64,000 bases of DNA from Chiridota heheva (GCA_020152595.1 JAIGNY010004072.1:3066501-3130500), one strand, 5' to 3'. Shown: positions 36,386 to 49,340, counted from the stretch's first letter. Translations and numbers: made by a program. The notes: a model not told the origin generated them from the letters alone.

Positions 36386-36991
36386 CAGATGGTCAAGATT
36401 GGACTTCATGATGGTCAAGATTGGACTTCATGATGGTCAAGATTGGACTTCAGTTGGTCAATATTGGACTTCAGATGGTCAAGATTGGACTTCAGATGGT
36501 CAAGATTGGACTTCAGATGGTCAAGATTGGACTTCATGTTAGTCAAGATTGAACTTCAGATGGTCAAGATTGCACTTCAGATGGTCAAGATTGCACTTCA
36601 GATGGTCAAGATTGCACTTCAGATGGTCAAGATTGCACTTCATGATGGTCAAGATTGCACTTCAGATGGCCACGATTGCATTTCAGATGGTCAAGATTGG
36701 ACTTCAGATGGTCAAGATTAGACTTCAGATGGTCAAGATTGGACTTCGGATGGTCAAGATTGGACTTCGGATGGTCAAGGCTGGACTTCAGATGGTCAAG
36801 ATTGGACTTGGATGGTCAAGATTGGACTTCGGATGGGCAAAATTGGACATCAGATGGTCAAGATGGACTTCCGATGGTCAAAATTGGACATGGGATGGTC
36901 AAGATTGGACTTTGGATGGTCAAGATTAAACTTCGGATGGCCAAGATTGGACTTCGGATGGTCAAGATTGGACTTCGGATGGTCAAGATTA
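36386..36991 (+). repeat. 21-bp minisatellite, about 29 units
   Basis: Unit is 'gatggtcaagattggacttca' less one base in the wording here, with a block of 'gattgcacttca' variants at about 36568-36660 and 'ggacttcgga' variants to the right. Ordered variant blocks indicate local amplification. Seven-residue repeats in the open frames are by-products. Confidence 0.95.
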
Positions 36992-37132
36992 CAGCAGGTC
37001 ATTTTCAAACAGGGTTATTTAATCCTCATGTTTTACTGACGCAATTCACAATGTATTGTTTTATGAGACTTAATTGCACACTTACTGAGCAGAAAATGGA
37101 ATCAATTGATATCGTCAATCCAGAGAGAGGTA

Positions 37133-37229
37133 TTAACCCTTAATCTACCAGCACTTTTTTAAGAAGCGGTATCAAAGACGAGGTACCCGAAACAGCAATA
37201 ATATCACCGTGTGGTAGAGTAAGTGTCAA
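37133..37229. mobile_element. piggyBac-type MITE, copy 1 (right end decayed)
   Basis: TTAA (37133-37136) then 'cccttaatctaccagcac'. The right side has 'ggtagagtaag' (37213-37223), then 'tgtcaa' where the sister copy has 'ggttaa'. The interior 'cagcaataatatc' is shared with the copy at 37370-37470, 140 bp away. Confidence 0.75.
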
Positions 37230-37365
37230 GCATAGGCTAATTATTGAAGGGTCCTCTGTCTTCTGAGCAGAAAAGTCGGGTTCATTCCGCTTCAGTGACA
37301 CTGTAGGCCGCCCGCCGGGACTATGCTGCATATATTATCAAGTTGGCACACTTGTCCCGGGTTGA

Positions 37366-37474
37366 TTAACCCTTACTTTACCAGCATTTTTTTTTTTAAA
37401 TGCGCTTAAGGTGAAATCGAAGACGGGGCAATCACAACGGCAATAATATCGCCGCATGGTAGAGTAAGGGTTAA
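37366..37474. mobile_element. piggyBac-type MITE, copy 2 (both TTAA intact)
   Basis: TTAA (37366-37369), 'cccttactttaccagc' left terminus, 'ggtagagtaaggg' right terminus, TTAA (37471-37474). The 101-bp body has no coding capacity. The outer CCCTTACT matches the first eight bases of the 16725-19387 element, so the families are related. Confidence 0.88.
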
Positions 37475-38413
37475 CTATGGAAATCCATTACAAGTGAATG
37501 CCAAACAAATATGGCTAGAATTACAAAAATACTTTTTATACTTAATTAAAAAAACATAATGAACTTAACTGATTTGTAATTGTTTTGTCTGAAATAAAAG
37601 AGCATTGAATTTACAAAATCTCATTTTGTAGACAACTGCATCTTTTGTTTCAAATATAAACTTAAGTCAGGCTATCCTTAAAGAATTCTTATTCTTATTA
37701 ACACAAACATGCTGAAGAAAAAATGGGCTAAATATTCACCAATTTTGTTTAGTTAAACTAAGGATTTCCTGCATATACTTTTCATACACTAAATCAATAG
37801 CATTTACTGTAACACCAAAGAAAACAAATTTTTTAGAAGGCAGCAATTTGGCTGGTTTATGAGGATGACAGTTTTTTTAGGGGTATCTATAAATTGTACT
37901 GAAGAAACTAAACACCAACAAGCAATCCCCCCTTCAGCTGCAAGGTCAGCAGAAAAAAACCTATTCAGCAGAGGTTGTGCAAATTGTACTGTATTAATGT
38001 GAAAGGATGGCAGAAGACTTAACCATGCAAAAATGCACTACTAAAACCCCCCTCTCTGGGAGACAAAAGACTTCAAATGCCACATTTTGCAGATCTAGGA
38101 GAGACATAGCTCAAAAAATAAACAACACAAGATGAACAGATCTAGCATGGTATACTGAATGCTAATATCTTAAAAGAAACCATTATGTATATATGCTTAA
38201 ATCATTTTATTGTTTGGCACTCTTTCAACATTATTATTTTCAAAGCATTTGTACAAAACTTTGTTGAAGAGAACAGAATTACAAAAGTAGGTCGGTACGC
38301 GTGTTTATGTTTTTTTTAATATCTCCTGCTCATTTTCCTGTCTACATTATTCATGGCAAATCTGATGGGTATAAATACAGTTTTACTAACCTATTTAACT
38401 AAAAAGATCATCT
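37475..38413. other. Non-coding spacer, no gene seen
   Basis: AT-rich; would lie downstream of the minus-strand candidate gene's poly(A) site. No repeats recognised. Confidence 0.4.
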
Positions 38414-38419
38414 TTTATT
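38414..38419 (-). promoter_or_regulatory. Candidate poly(A) signal AATAAA
   Basis: Minus-strand AATAAA positioned suitably for the candidate gene at 38549-39529. Such words are frequent in AT-rich DNA, so it is weak evidence alone. Confidence 0.2.
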
Positions 38420-38548
38420 TTAAATTCACACCATGACTTCAAATTATTTTGAACACATATACCTCAAATTCTTCTCAAGAATGTGGTATGATAAATTATT
38501 GTTATGAACTAGGTCACACAGTCAGTCACTGAAAAGCATTTAAGAACT

Positions 38549-39529
38549 TCAAGATCGAAGAACATTCTGGAAAAAAGAATTGTGACAGAGGGAATCATTA
38601 CCATTAATGTGGCTGATAGGTCTCCATGGTCTAGGAGATTGTGTTGGTAGATGCTTAGCTACCAATGGTGGCATCCATAATGTAGGACTGGCTTGGCAAG
38701 AAATGAGGTTATCAAATACAGCTACAAAACAACTACTTGGGAATCTGGTACAGATTGTTAGGACTTTATGTTACTAGAATTATTCCATAAATAAATCTCA
38801 AAATAATGACAACTCTCATCATATTCAATATTCCAACTAGATATATTAAAGTCTTAAGTAGATGTCCTGAAATAACCCTCAAAATATCAAGACGATAAAT
38901 AAAAAAGTTCATTTTCAATACATATCTAATAGGGTTCCTTCGTCCTCAACATAATCCTGCCTCTGATCAAAAGGAATTAAAAAATAATCAATAGCATTAT
39001 TAACAGCTCCAGCAGCCTATGGGAAGGTGGGTGCTATGCCACAAAACATATATACTTTAAATATAAATGAAAATCAATTATAAAAAGATAAAAAATAGCT
39101 CCTCTATATTCTACAATAATTTCAATCCAGCGCTGCAATTAAATATGACAATAAATAAAGCCGCATGCTTAATACGTGGTGAGAAAAAAAGTTAACTCAA
39201 TGGATAAAGTGAAGAAATCAGTGAGTTTTTGCCAACTCAACGAAGAAATGAAGTATGAGTGATTTACATCTCTCAAGTTCAGATAAAAACAGAACGATAC
39301 TTCAATCAATTTAGGTTTTTCTTGATTGTGCTTTAGTTTCCAACTTGAAGAAACACTTTAATATTTACTAATGTTCTAATATTAGAACAATGTAAAACAC
39401 ACCCATTATTATGTATTATGGAACTTTTACTAGACCAATCTCCTACTTGCCGTGAGTCATTTTCCACTTACCAAGCAGAATGGCAATTCCACGCTCTGTG
39501 ACTGACATTACAATCGTGGAATCGCCCAT
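38549..39529 (-). CDS. Candidate two-exon small gene (66 residues), unidentified
   Basis: Seen: on the minus strand an ATG (39529-39527) with an in-frame TGA two codons upstream opens MGDSTIVMSVTERGIAILL. Exon 1 ends at 39472 with a strong donor (CTTG|GTAAGTGG). An acceptor (TTTCTTGCCAAG, ending 38692) opens an exon that continues in phase, through SPTLWMPPLVAKHLPTQSPR near its start, to TGA at 38551-38549. The intron would be 780 bp. AATAAA lies at 38419-38414, about 130 bases past the stop. Residues 14-31 are hydrophobic, possibly a membrane or signal segment. Inference: the pairing was found by eye. A chance combination, or a terminal exon of a longer gene, is quite possible. No family recognised. 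Confidence 0.22.
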
Positions 39530-41751
39530 GCTTCAGTTCAAGCAATACACAAGCAAAAGCTCCAATTCACTCTTACCTCTATTCTAAATCATTTAATCTA
39601 GCTCATGCTTTTAGAAGCTTCTTTAAAATAATTATTTTTCTCAAATCTTCTCAATTACAAAAATATTAACTTGAAATTGTCTAAATATTTGTATAAGAAT
39701 GAATTGATAATCAGGACCAAATTAAGAGCATCATACAACTTTTTGAAGTTTGCACATGGAATACTCTTACGTCAAGAGGGAGATAATTTCAAATAAAGCA
39801 GGCTGAGACGCTGAATTAAAAAAACAATTAAAACCAATGAGTTTGAATTAAAAAACAATTTAAACCAATGATTTGAATTCTGAGGAACAAACTGTGTCAT
39901 TCTGAAGAGCAAAGGAGGAATGGTTGAGACAAATCACAAAAGCCTAATATAAAGGAGCTCAGTAGTAGTATCAACTTAAAATTTTGAAAATAAGTTCAAT
40001 ATCTACATTTTATCCTGTGAGTTACTGGAAGCCAATGGAGTTCATCCAACTCTGGCTTTATTATATCTAATTACTTGAAGTGAGTTAAGCTGGTAGTTGG
40101 GAGCAGTGCTCACAATTTTATACAACACAATTTAACTATTCTCATTCATGGAAAAATTTACACAAACTTGTGAGTTAAGCAATAACCTCCACCAGAGTTA
40201 CACAACTATATATGTATCTGATTTAATGATGACACATGTAAAACAATTTTTTTGGGACAAAATTTCCACTGTTTCTTGAATATCTCAATTACAGTATAAG
40301 ATTCTTGATGCTTTTCTTCAGCTGATTACTTTTCTTGTCCTTTTGACTCTTTCTTTTGAGATTCAAATTACCATATTCCTCCACTTACACAGAGATTTAC
40401 AAATTTAAACTCTTTGTTAGTTGCTTTCTACGATAATAATCAAATTTATTATACAGTTCTAGTTTTCTTGAGGTACATAATGGTAAGATTTCTTTAATCA
40501 AATCAATTCTAATACAATATAAATCTCCCAAATATCTCTATAAGACATGAACTACAAAGATCTGCCCACTACATAAAATTCACAGAAAGGTCAACTAACA
40601 ATAATAAGTACATTTTAATGGAGAAAACACATGCAATTATTAATTAAACTGAGATGTAACTAAATTACTATACTTTTTATTCACCAGGTATTATGCAAAA
40701 AATTGAGTAAAACAAGGATTGGATTCAGAATTTACAGATATAAGAAACAAGTTTTAGAATCTCAACAGTTTGGTTAAGGAAGGCATTTTTGTGGTACATG
40801 TAACTCTGAACCTCGTTTCATGAGGAATAGGGGGAGATGATTGAGCAGTTAATATATGAGGGTGTCTATTTCTTACTAACACTTTGCCTATTTGCAGTTC
40901 CTGTTAAAGCAAGTCCAAAGGCACAAACCAACCAATTCTTTGATATAAGACAATATGCAAGAGCTAGGCCACAGTTGAATTGATAATTCTTATGTACAGG
41001 TTCCGCACCACAGAGGCTGTAAAATAATGAGACTAAATAACAGAGATGATATAAACATGGTAGCTATTTCATTGCAAGCACTGCAGGTAAAATGTATTAG
41101 TCAAATTTATGAGTGCCTTTAAGAACTTAATGCGAACCATTTGAAATAAAACTTGTGAATGATTTTCCAGAAGTAACCTTATATTATCTTTAAAATATTC
41201 AGAAGCCTATATTTCATATTGGAAAAAGAACATTACAACTTTAAATTTGTAACCTAAAGATAAATAGAGAAAATGACAAGAAGTTTAAAAACAAAACAGC
41301 AGATTCTTATTGGCCCACAGCCATAAAAAATGATATTCAATAAATGATAATTCATGATTACCTACATGACTTATTGAAGATTGACAAAGAAGAAGCCTTC
41401 ATTCTTCAAGCAGGATAAACAGCCTGTTAAAACATCCAGAATTCAATCCTTTCAAAGACCCTAAGGAAATCTCTACAAAGGGGTGACATAAGTGGCAGTC
41501 AAGCTGTACTGATCTGTTTTTAATTTACCATAGACATGAGATGAGATTGGTGTGTGGGAGTGTACGTGAATATAAGGAAAAATCTCATGAATCATTCTTT
41601 TGAAGATGTACTTAATTTCTTAAATTTTCAGGCTTAGAGAAACGTAAATTTGAGTGGAATGTTCATGTAAAAAAAGAGCCATTATCCTTCAAAAATGTCA
41701 GAGGTAAATGAAACTGATATGAGAAAAAAAATTCAATAGCTGCAAAACCCC
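39530..41751. other. Non-coding stretch, no gene seen
   Basis: AT-rich. A short duplication 'gaattaaaaaaacaattaaa' / 'gaattaaaaaacaatttaaa' with 'ccaatga' lies at 39812-39870. If the candidate gene is real, its 5' UTR and promoter would be here; no TATA/initiator was convincing. Confidence 0.4.
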
Positions 41752-42007
<256 letters not shown>

Positions 42008-42335
42008 ATGTAATAATGACCTAGGTAATGAAATTATCAAAATATCTTGCAAAACATGCTTTTTCTCTATTGAAGCCCAATATTTTGTAATGGATATGCA
42101 CAAATGTTTAATTTCTTTTACCTCTTTTACACTTACTTGCATCACATCTAATAGGTCAATTTAAGTAGTAGTCAATCTCATGTATCCATTTCATTTTTGG
42201 TACTCCTTTGCCTACCCATAGATGTAGTAAATGCTGTACTTGTACAAAATCAACCTCAAAATATGAACAAAACCCCCCAAAAAAATTCTTATATGACAAT
42301 CCATCACAAAGCTTTCATCCATCTGCCTTCCTTGG

Positions 42336-45085
42336 TAGAAAACACTAACAAACAACCTTGCCATGCATGACAATCTGTATAGAAAACACTAAAAACAACC
42401 TTGCCATGACAGGCTGTATAGGAAACACTAACAAACAATCTTGCCATGACAGGCTATATAGGAAAGACTAACAAACAACCTTCCCATGACAAGCTGTATA
42501 GGAAACACTTAACAAACAACCTTGCCATGACAGGCTGTATACGAAACACTAACAAACAACCTTGCCATGACAGGCTGTATAGGAAACACTAACAAAAACA
42601 ACAGGCTTGTCTAACAAACAATGACAGGCTGTATAGGAAACTTAACAAACAACCTTGCCATGACAGGCTGTATACGAAACACTAACAAACAACCTTGCCA
42701 TGACAGGCTGTATAGGAAACACTAACAAACAACCTTGTCATGCATGACAGGCTGTATAGGAAACACTAACAACAACCTTGCCATGACAGGCTGTATAGGA
42801 AACACTATGAAAGAGCCTTGTCGTGACAGGCTCTATAGCAACACTAACAAACAACCTTGCCATGACAGGCTGTATAGGAAACACTAACAAACAACCTTGC
42901 CATGACAGGCTGTATAGGAAACGCTAACAAACAACCTTGTAATGCATGACAGGCTGTATAGGAAACACTAACAAACAACCTTGCCATGACAGGCTGTATA
43001 GGAAACACTAACAAACAACCTTGTCACGACAAACTGTATAGTCTGGAAACACTAACAAACAACCTTGCCATGACAGGCTGTATAGGAAACACTAACAAAC
43101 AACCTTGCCATGACAGGCTGTATAGGAAACGCTTACAAACAACCTTGTCATGCATGACAAGCTGTATAGGAAACACTAACAAACAAGCTTGTCATGACAG
43201 GCTGTATAGGAAATACTAACAAACAACCTTGTCATGACAAACTGTATAGTCTGGAAACACTAACAAACAACCTTGCCATGACAGGCTGTATAGGAAACAC
43301 TAACAAACAACATTGTCATGACAAGCTGTATAGCCTGGAAACACTAACAAACAACCTTGCCATGACAGGCTGTATAGGAAACACTAACAAACAACCTTGC
43401 CATTAAAGGTTGTATAGAAAACACTAACAAACAACCTTGCCATGACAGGCTGTATAGAAAACACTAACAAACAACCTTGCCATGACAGGCACTATAGGAA
43501 ACACTAACAAACAACCTTGCCATGACAGGCTGTATAGGAAACACTAACAAACAACCTTGCCATTAAAGGTTGTATAGAAAACACTAACAAACAACCTTGC
43601 CATGACAGGCTGTATAGAAAACACTAACAAACAACCTTGCCATGACAGGCTGTATAGAAAACACTAACAAACAACCTTGCCATGACAGGCTGTATAGGAA
43701 ACGCTTACAAACAACCTTGTCATGCATGACAAGCTGTATAGGAAACACTAACAAACAAGCTTGTCATGACAGGCTGTATAGGAAATACTAACAAACAACC
43801 TTGTCATGACAAACTGTATAGTCTGGAAACACTAACAAACAACCTTGCCATGACAGGCTGTATAGGAAACACTAACAAACAACCTTGCCATTAAAGGTTG
43901 TATAGAAAACACTAACAAACAACCTTGCCATGACAGGCTGTATAGAAACACTAACAAACAACCTTGCCATGACAGGCACTATAGGAAACACTTACAAACA
44001 ACCTTGCCATGACAGGCTGTATAGGAAACACTAACAAACAACATTGCCATTAAAGGTTGTATAGAAAACACTAACAAACAACCTTGCCATGACAGGCTGT
44101 ATAGAAAACACTAACAAACAACCTTGCCATGACAGGCACTATAGGAAACACTAACAAACAACCTTGCCATGACAGGCTGTATAGGTAACACTTACAAACA
44201 ACCTTGCCATGACAGGCTGTATACGAAACACTAACAAACAACCTTGTCATGACAAGCTGTATAGTCTGGAAACACTAACAAACAACCTTGCCATGACAGG
44301 CTGTATAGGAAACACTAACAAACAACCTTGCCATAACAGGCTGTATACGAAACACTAACAAACAACCTTGCCATAACAGGCTGTATACGAAACACTAACA
44401 AACAACCTTCCCATGACAAGCTGTATACGAAACACTAACAAACAACCTTGCCATGACACGCTGTATAGGAAACACTAACAAACAACCTTGCCAAAAAATG
44501 ACAGGCTGTTTAGGAAACACTAAGAAAAAACCTTGCCATGACAGGCACTATAGGAAACACAAACAAACAACCTTGCCATGACAGGCTGTATAGGAAACAC
44601 AAACAAACAACCTTGCCATGACAGGCTGTATAGGAAACACAAACAAACATCCCTGCCATGACAGGCTGTATAGGAAACACTAACAAACAACCTTGCCATG
44701 ACAGGCTGTAGAGGAAACACTAACAAACGAGCTTGCCATGACAGGCTCTATAGGAAACAAACAAACAACCTTGCCATGACAAGATGTATAGGAAACAAAC
44801 AAACAACCTTGCCATGACAAGATGTACAGAAACAAACAAACAACCTTGCCATGACAAGATGTACAGGAAACAAACAAACAACATGACAAGATGTACAGGA
44901 AACAAACAAACAACTTGATGACAAGATGTACAGGAAACAAACAAACAACCTTGCCATGACAAGATGTACAGGAAACAAACAAACAACCTTGCCATGACAA
45001 GATGTACAGGAAACAAACAAACAACCTTGCCATGACAAGATGTACAGGAAACACTAACAAACAACCTTGCCATGACAGGCTGTAT
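42336..45085 (+). repeat. 40-bp satellite array, about 68 units
   Basis: Unit is 'aacactaacaaacaaccttg' plus 'ccatgacaggctgtatagga'. Variants include 'ttgtcatgcatgacaa', which is an exact palindrome, 'attaaaggttg', and a 'tctgg' insertion. A multi-unit block starting 'gcttacaaacaaccttgtc' at 43131 recurs at 43703, giving a ~572-bp higher-order repeat. From about 44750 to 45050 the unit is a shorter 'acaagatgtaca' subtype of about 36 bp with some truncated units. Cys- and Leu-rich open frames on the minus strand are by-products. Confidence 0.95.
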
Positions 45086-45377
45086 TTGACTACTTCAAAT
45101 GCACCTTAACTGTTGGCAATTGTATCCTGTTTTACTCTTCTTTTCCAAATACAAACCTTTTTCTTTTTCTTTGGTCTGATGAACAAATACTTAAATTGTT
45201 GGTTATTATGAATGATAAATAACATTTGCACAGGAGATCTTTGATCAAAGCATAAAGCTGAGAATGTCTTAACTGATTGTTTTTTTTCCCCTTAATTTCT
45301 TCAGATAATACATATCATCATTATCTTATTTGCAAAATTCACTTACCTGAAATATTTCTCATTAAAGTCATATAATA

Positions 45378-45626
<249 letters not shown>

Positions 45627-46517
45627 AATATACATACATACACACACACACACCCATACATTCATAACTATTTCCCCTTTCAACTTGACAACAATACTAT
45701 ATAACAGTTTCTATTTTCCTCTTACTAAGATATTTTTAGCAGACTTGTTTCAAATTTGAAATGCAAAAGGTTTGACTGTTACCAGGGAATCATGAGACAT
45801 ACAATGGAATGAAATTTGAATGGCATTTTTTTCCAATTTGTTACCTGGTATTTGGAAATTAGAAGGATTACATTGTTATCTCATTTCTAACATATATGAC
45901 TTGTATTTAAAACCACCATTTCTTGGTCATTTACAGCATACAAGTGTTTTATCTTCCCTACCAGATTTAAGTCTGTATGGTGTATTCCCTTATTTACTTT
46001 TTACCCACACCATGCTCTGAAGTAATGGAAAATAGAATTGTAGTATAAAATTCTCCAAATTGAATAAGGAGAGTGCTCTATTTTCCTTGAGTAGTTAAGA
46101 ATGGTATACAAGATTTAATTTCATATTTTGAGAATTTGTTAAGCTATATGGACAACTAGCAGAATTTGCTTTTAAAAGAGTTTTACAGCAGTCATTAAAT
46201 TGTAATTTGGTGTCAGTCAATCCCCAAACTCGAGTTAATGAGGTATTTGACGTTATTCTCTTCCAGACAAGCCCCGCCCACTCGGTGCCCACTCGGTCAT
46301 TTTTGACAAGTTGTGATTTCATTTTGGAATAGGTGCCTCAACTTCTGCGGTCTGTAAAAGCAAATCCGTTCCAAGCAGGCTTGTTTTTGAAGAAGCCTGG
46401 GTTTGTTATTGTGTTAATCTTGGAAATATGAAAAATATATATTTTGGTTCTTTTGGGGGTAATTTGGCCATTAAGGAGAGTACATTGATTTTTATCAAAT
46501 CTAAACTAGGTTCAAAC

Positions 46518-46549
46518 TTGCCGTGCTCCCGACTGTTTTGGCAGGTTTT
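46518..46549 (+). repeat. 32-bp direct repeat, copy 1
   Basis: 'ttgccgtgctcc' + C + 'gactgttttggcaggtttt'. One mismatch from the copy at 47286-47317, 768 bp downstream, with unrelated flanks. Confidence 0.85.
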
Positions 46550-47285
46550 GAAGGTAAATTAGTAAGGTTAATTCTGAAAGATTATGAGATGCCCCACCTT
46601 TCGATACCAAAAACAGTTTGTTGCGAAAACGTTCAGGGGGCTTAAAAGCAGATCCAAAAGTGTGCATTTCTCCCAAAATTTATTTTTTATTGTTTCCGAG
46701 GAGTCTAGTGTGGGCCTATAGTGTTATTTCACAGAAGTGGACGTATATCGTACTCTAAATGGTGATTTCTAGCTGCAAAGGTTTAATTTTGGGAAAGTTT
46801 AACTGTAAAATTAGAGCCTAACTTCGGTCAAACACGGATTTTATTTCAATTTGGAGTTCAAATTGCATCGTTTAGCAGCTGGCCCAGACGGGGTTCTTTT
46901 CAAGCCATGCATGATTCTGAATTTTTGATTAATCATTTTTGAGTCTAGGCCTAATTCTGTAATCTAATTTTGGGATGTCATTTCATATTATTCAATTAAA
47001 TTACATTATGATTTATCCAGATCATAAATTACACTTAAAATCCTGACTTCATCACGGTCATACATATAATATAGCCTATTCTTTTCACTGAGTGCAGGGT
47101 AAGCGCGTATGTTAGGCTACATAAGCTTGTAACACTTATAAATCATGACTCCGCATGGGTATGTGTAGTCCATCATCTGATTATTTGCATATCAATCTGG
47201 GTGGTGTTGTTGTCAGGTGATATATATACACCAATAGCAGTAGTGCATTTGCTGTAATTACACTGGCCTAGGAATATGTCTGTAT

Positions 47286-47317
47286 TTGCCGTGCTCCTGA
47301 CTGTTTTGGCAGGTTTT
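47286..47317 (+). repeat. 32-bp direct repeat, copy 2
   Basis: Same as 46518-46549 except T for C at the thirteenth base. Direct repeats this far apart could be edges of an inserted segment, but no terminal structure between them was seen. Confidence 0.85.
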
Positions 47318-47969
47318 TCAATTAATCATCCATGACTTCTTCTTCTCCTTAAAAATTTGTCCCCGCAAATCATAACCACAAACTTACTGAACCACAAACT
47401 TACTGTAGCAAATAGTGAGACCACTTTATCTTAATTAAAATAACACACAATAAGGACTTCATCCATTGCTAATATGATACTCAGCACCAACTGCCACAAC
47501 AACTAAGGTTTTCAAAATAAAGAAAATAAAGAGGAAAAATCTGACCCGATCTGAATAGTTGTATATGGTAAATTTGTGAATCGGAAGAATGCTTAAATAA
47601 GACTGCAAAATCTTCAGGTTATTCTTTTTAATTCTTTAAATACCTTCTATACCCTAGATGTTGAATTCGGGTGGGGGAACCTAGGGGGAAGGGGGATTAG
47701 GGGGAGTTAAGATTTGAAAACCTTGTCATAACCTACTCTTCTTCGAGAAATTGTGGAACATGATTAAACAAGGATTGCAAATAGAGAGGCTTGAACATTC
47801 CTCACAAACTTGCACATCCCAAACATATATAGGTTCAAAAAGCTGTAAAATGCTGAAATTTGAACTCATTTTGATGGGATTTGTTTTGCTATTTACCAAT
47901 TTTATATTGACTTATAAGAAATTTAGCTACCTACTGCTGCATCTCCCTTTCTGTAGATTTTTAATGAAA

Positions 47970-48031
47970 CTTTCCTATAGAAATTTCTGGGTTAGAAAGA
48001 TACCTATAGAAATTCCTGGGTTAGAAAGATA
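47970..48031 (+). repeat. 29-bp tandem duplication
   Basis: 'cctatagaaatttctgggtt' + 'agaaagata' is followed directly by 'cctatagaaattcctgggtt' + 'agaaagata'. One base differs. Confidence 0.95.
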
Positions 48032-48104
48032 GTTCAGTAATTTTCATCAATAACAGTATCCAAATTCCAATACAGAATTGATAAACGGACAAGGACACTT
48101 ATGC

Positions 48105-49108
48105 ATAAAGTGACATTTAGCAATTGGCTAATTCTAGCGTGACAGATTTACACTACTTTGTTTTTTAGGCCTGCCAAAAACAATCTGTAAGATGTAACCT
48201 TCTAAGCTATGTATATAGTCATGGTAAACATTCTATAATTCATATCAAAAAACAATCCATGAAACTAGAGGATTCAATGGCTGTTTAGTGACAAAGTAAA
48301 ATCAGCATGATAGATGGAATGAAAATTACACTCAAATTATTTTTGTACACGAATTTCCTTGTTTCGCCATGATATTAAATGTGTTCTCCCTGTCAGGTTA
48401 ATCACTTTTAAACAAATAATTAATATTTAGTTTACCTTTTAATTAATAAATTATATCATTAACAAAGATATTGAGTATTATAGTAAAATAGTCTATGTTT
48501 ACCATTTTTTTTTTAGATAAAAAAAAAGTGACAGACAGGACAAAAGAAGTTAATTGTGACAGACGGGACAAAATTTGACATGGAATATCAGATCAACTAT
48601 TATCACAGGTTATTCCATTTCATTTCTAGATGAGGTCACCTTGATAGAAGATAGAAATTTATCTATGAAGCAGAAAATCTTTGCATGTAAAAAGTAAACA
48701 ACTTTTTCATGTTTTTTGTGACAGATGGGACATGGCAATTTGATTATTTCAAAATAGCACAATATTGTCATATTTCAACTTTGGGCTAAAATTCTTAAGT
48801 GGTGTATAGGGAAGGTATTATACTTCAAAGTCAACCAATAATGATTTTTTTTTAAGCATAAGAACTGTAACAGCTGGGCAACTCAAATTTCCATCATAAA
48901 ATAGGTGGAAATGCTACTCTGTTTCCCCAAATTTCAAAATTTCAAGCCTTGGTAAATAATAAATCCAAGTGCAGTAAAAGAAAAACAAAAACATTTTCTG
49001 AAAGCTTTATTAGTGTACTATCCAAGAAAAATGATTTACAAGTAGAAAATATATTTTGAAAATTCATACAGTGTGCAACCCTTACCCGGAATTAGCCAAT
49101 TGCAAGAA
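48105..49108. other. Possible decayed element between 15-bp inverted repeats
   Basis: 'gcaattggctaattc' (48120-48134) and its exact reverse complement 'gaattagccaattgc' (49089-49103) are about 955 bp apart. Between them a word like 'gtgacagacgggacaaaa' occurs at 48529, 48557 and 48718, with a weaker 'ctgtaacagctgggcaac' at 48867. The outer flanks do not show a target duplication. Could be a decayed DNA element with internal binding-site-like repeats. Confidence 0.4.
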
Positions 49109-49155
49109 AAAAAAGAATATGAATATATAAAGAACATTTCACTTCCATTCTTTTA

Positions 49156-49340
49156 TCTACCTACTGTGGTGTGTTATCATACCTGTCTACAGACCACGAG
49201 GCCCCGGGTTCAATCCTGGGGTGGGTAGCACCACAACTGGTTATTGACATTGACTTGGTTGTCGATGTTAAAAAAGCGCTTCGTGATAGCATTTGTACTA
49301 TCATATACGCAAGAACATTGTAATTTCAACTCTCTCTCTC
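49156..49340 (+). mobile_element. tRNA-derived SINE with 13-bp target-site duplication
   Basis: The head (49156-49230) is tRNA-like: an A-box-like region at the start, an anticodon-arm-like 'tgtctacagacc', and a B box 'gggttcaatcc' (49206-49216) inside a CCCC/GGGG T-stem. The body (about 49231-49330) contains 'aagcgcttcgtgatagc', reminiscent of conserved SINE 3' domains, and the tail is (CT)n. Flanks carry exact copies of 'ttccattctttta' (49143-49155 and 49341-49353), the mark of LINE-machinery retroposition. Non-autonomous; transcribed by Pol III if active. Confidence 0.85.

Noticed and set aside
36443..37143. Trp/Arg/Asp-rich repeat frames up to 162 codons
   Set aside because: Translation of the 21-bp minisatellite in three frames at once.
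44520..45073. Cys-rich minus-strand frames up to 126 codons that look like a secreted repeat protein
   Set aside because: Three overlapping frames are open over the same 40-bp satellite; no signal peptide plus stable frame, so compositional.
46095..46322. 75-codon minus-strand open frame with protein-like composition
   Set aside because: Spans a GC-rich patch, no splice or family support; likely chance.
49156..49230. Functional tRNA gene
   Set aside because: The tRNA-like head is followed by a SINE body and tail within a 13-bp target duplication, so it is a retroposon.
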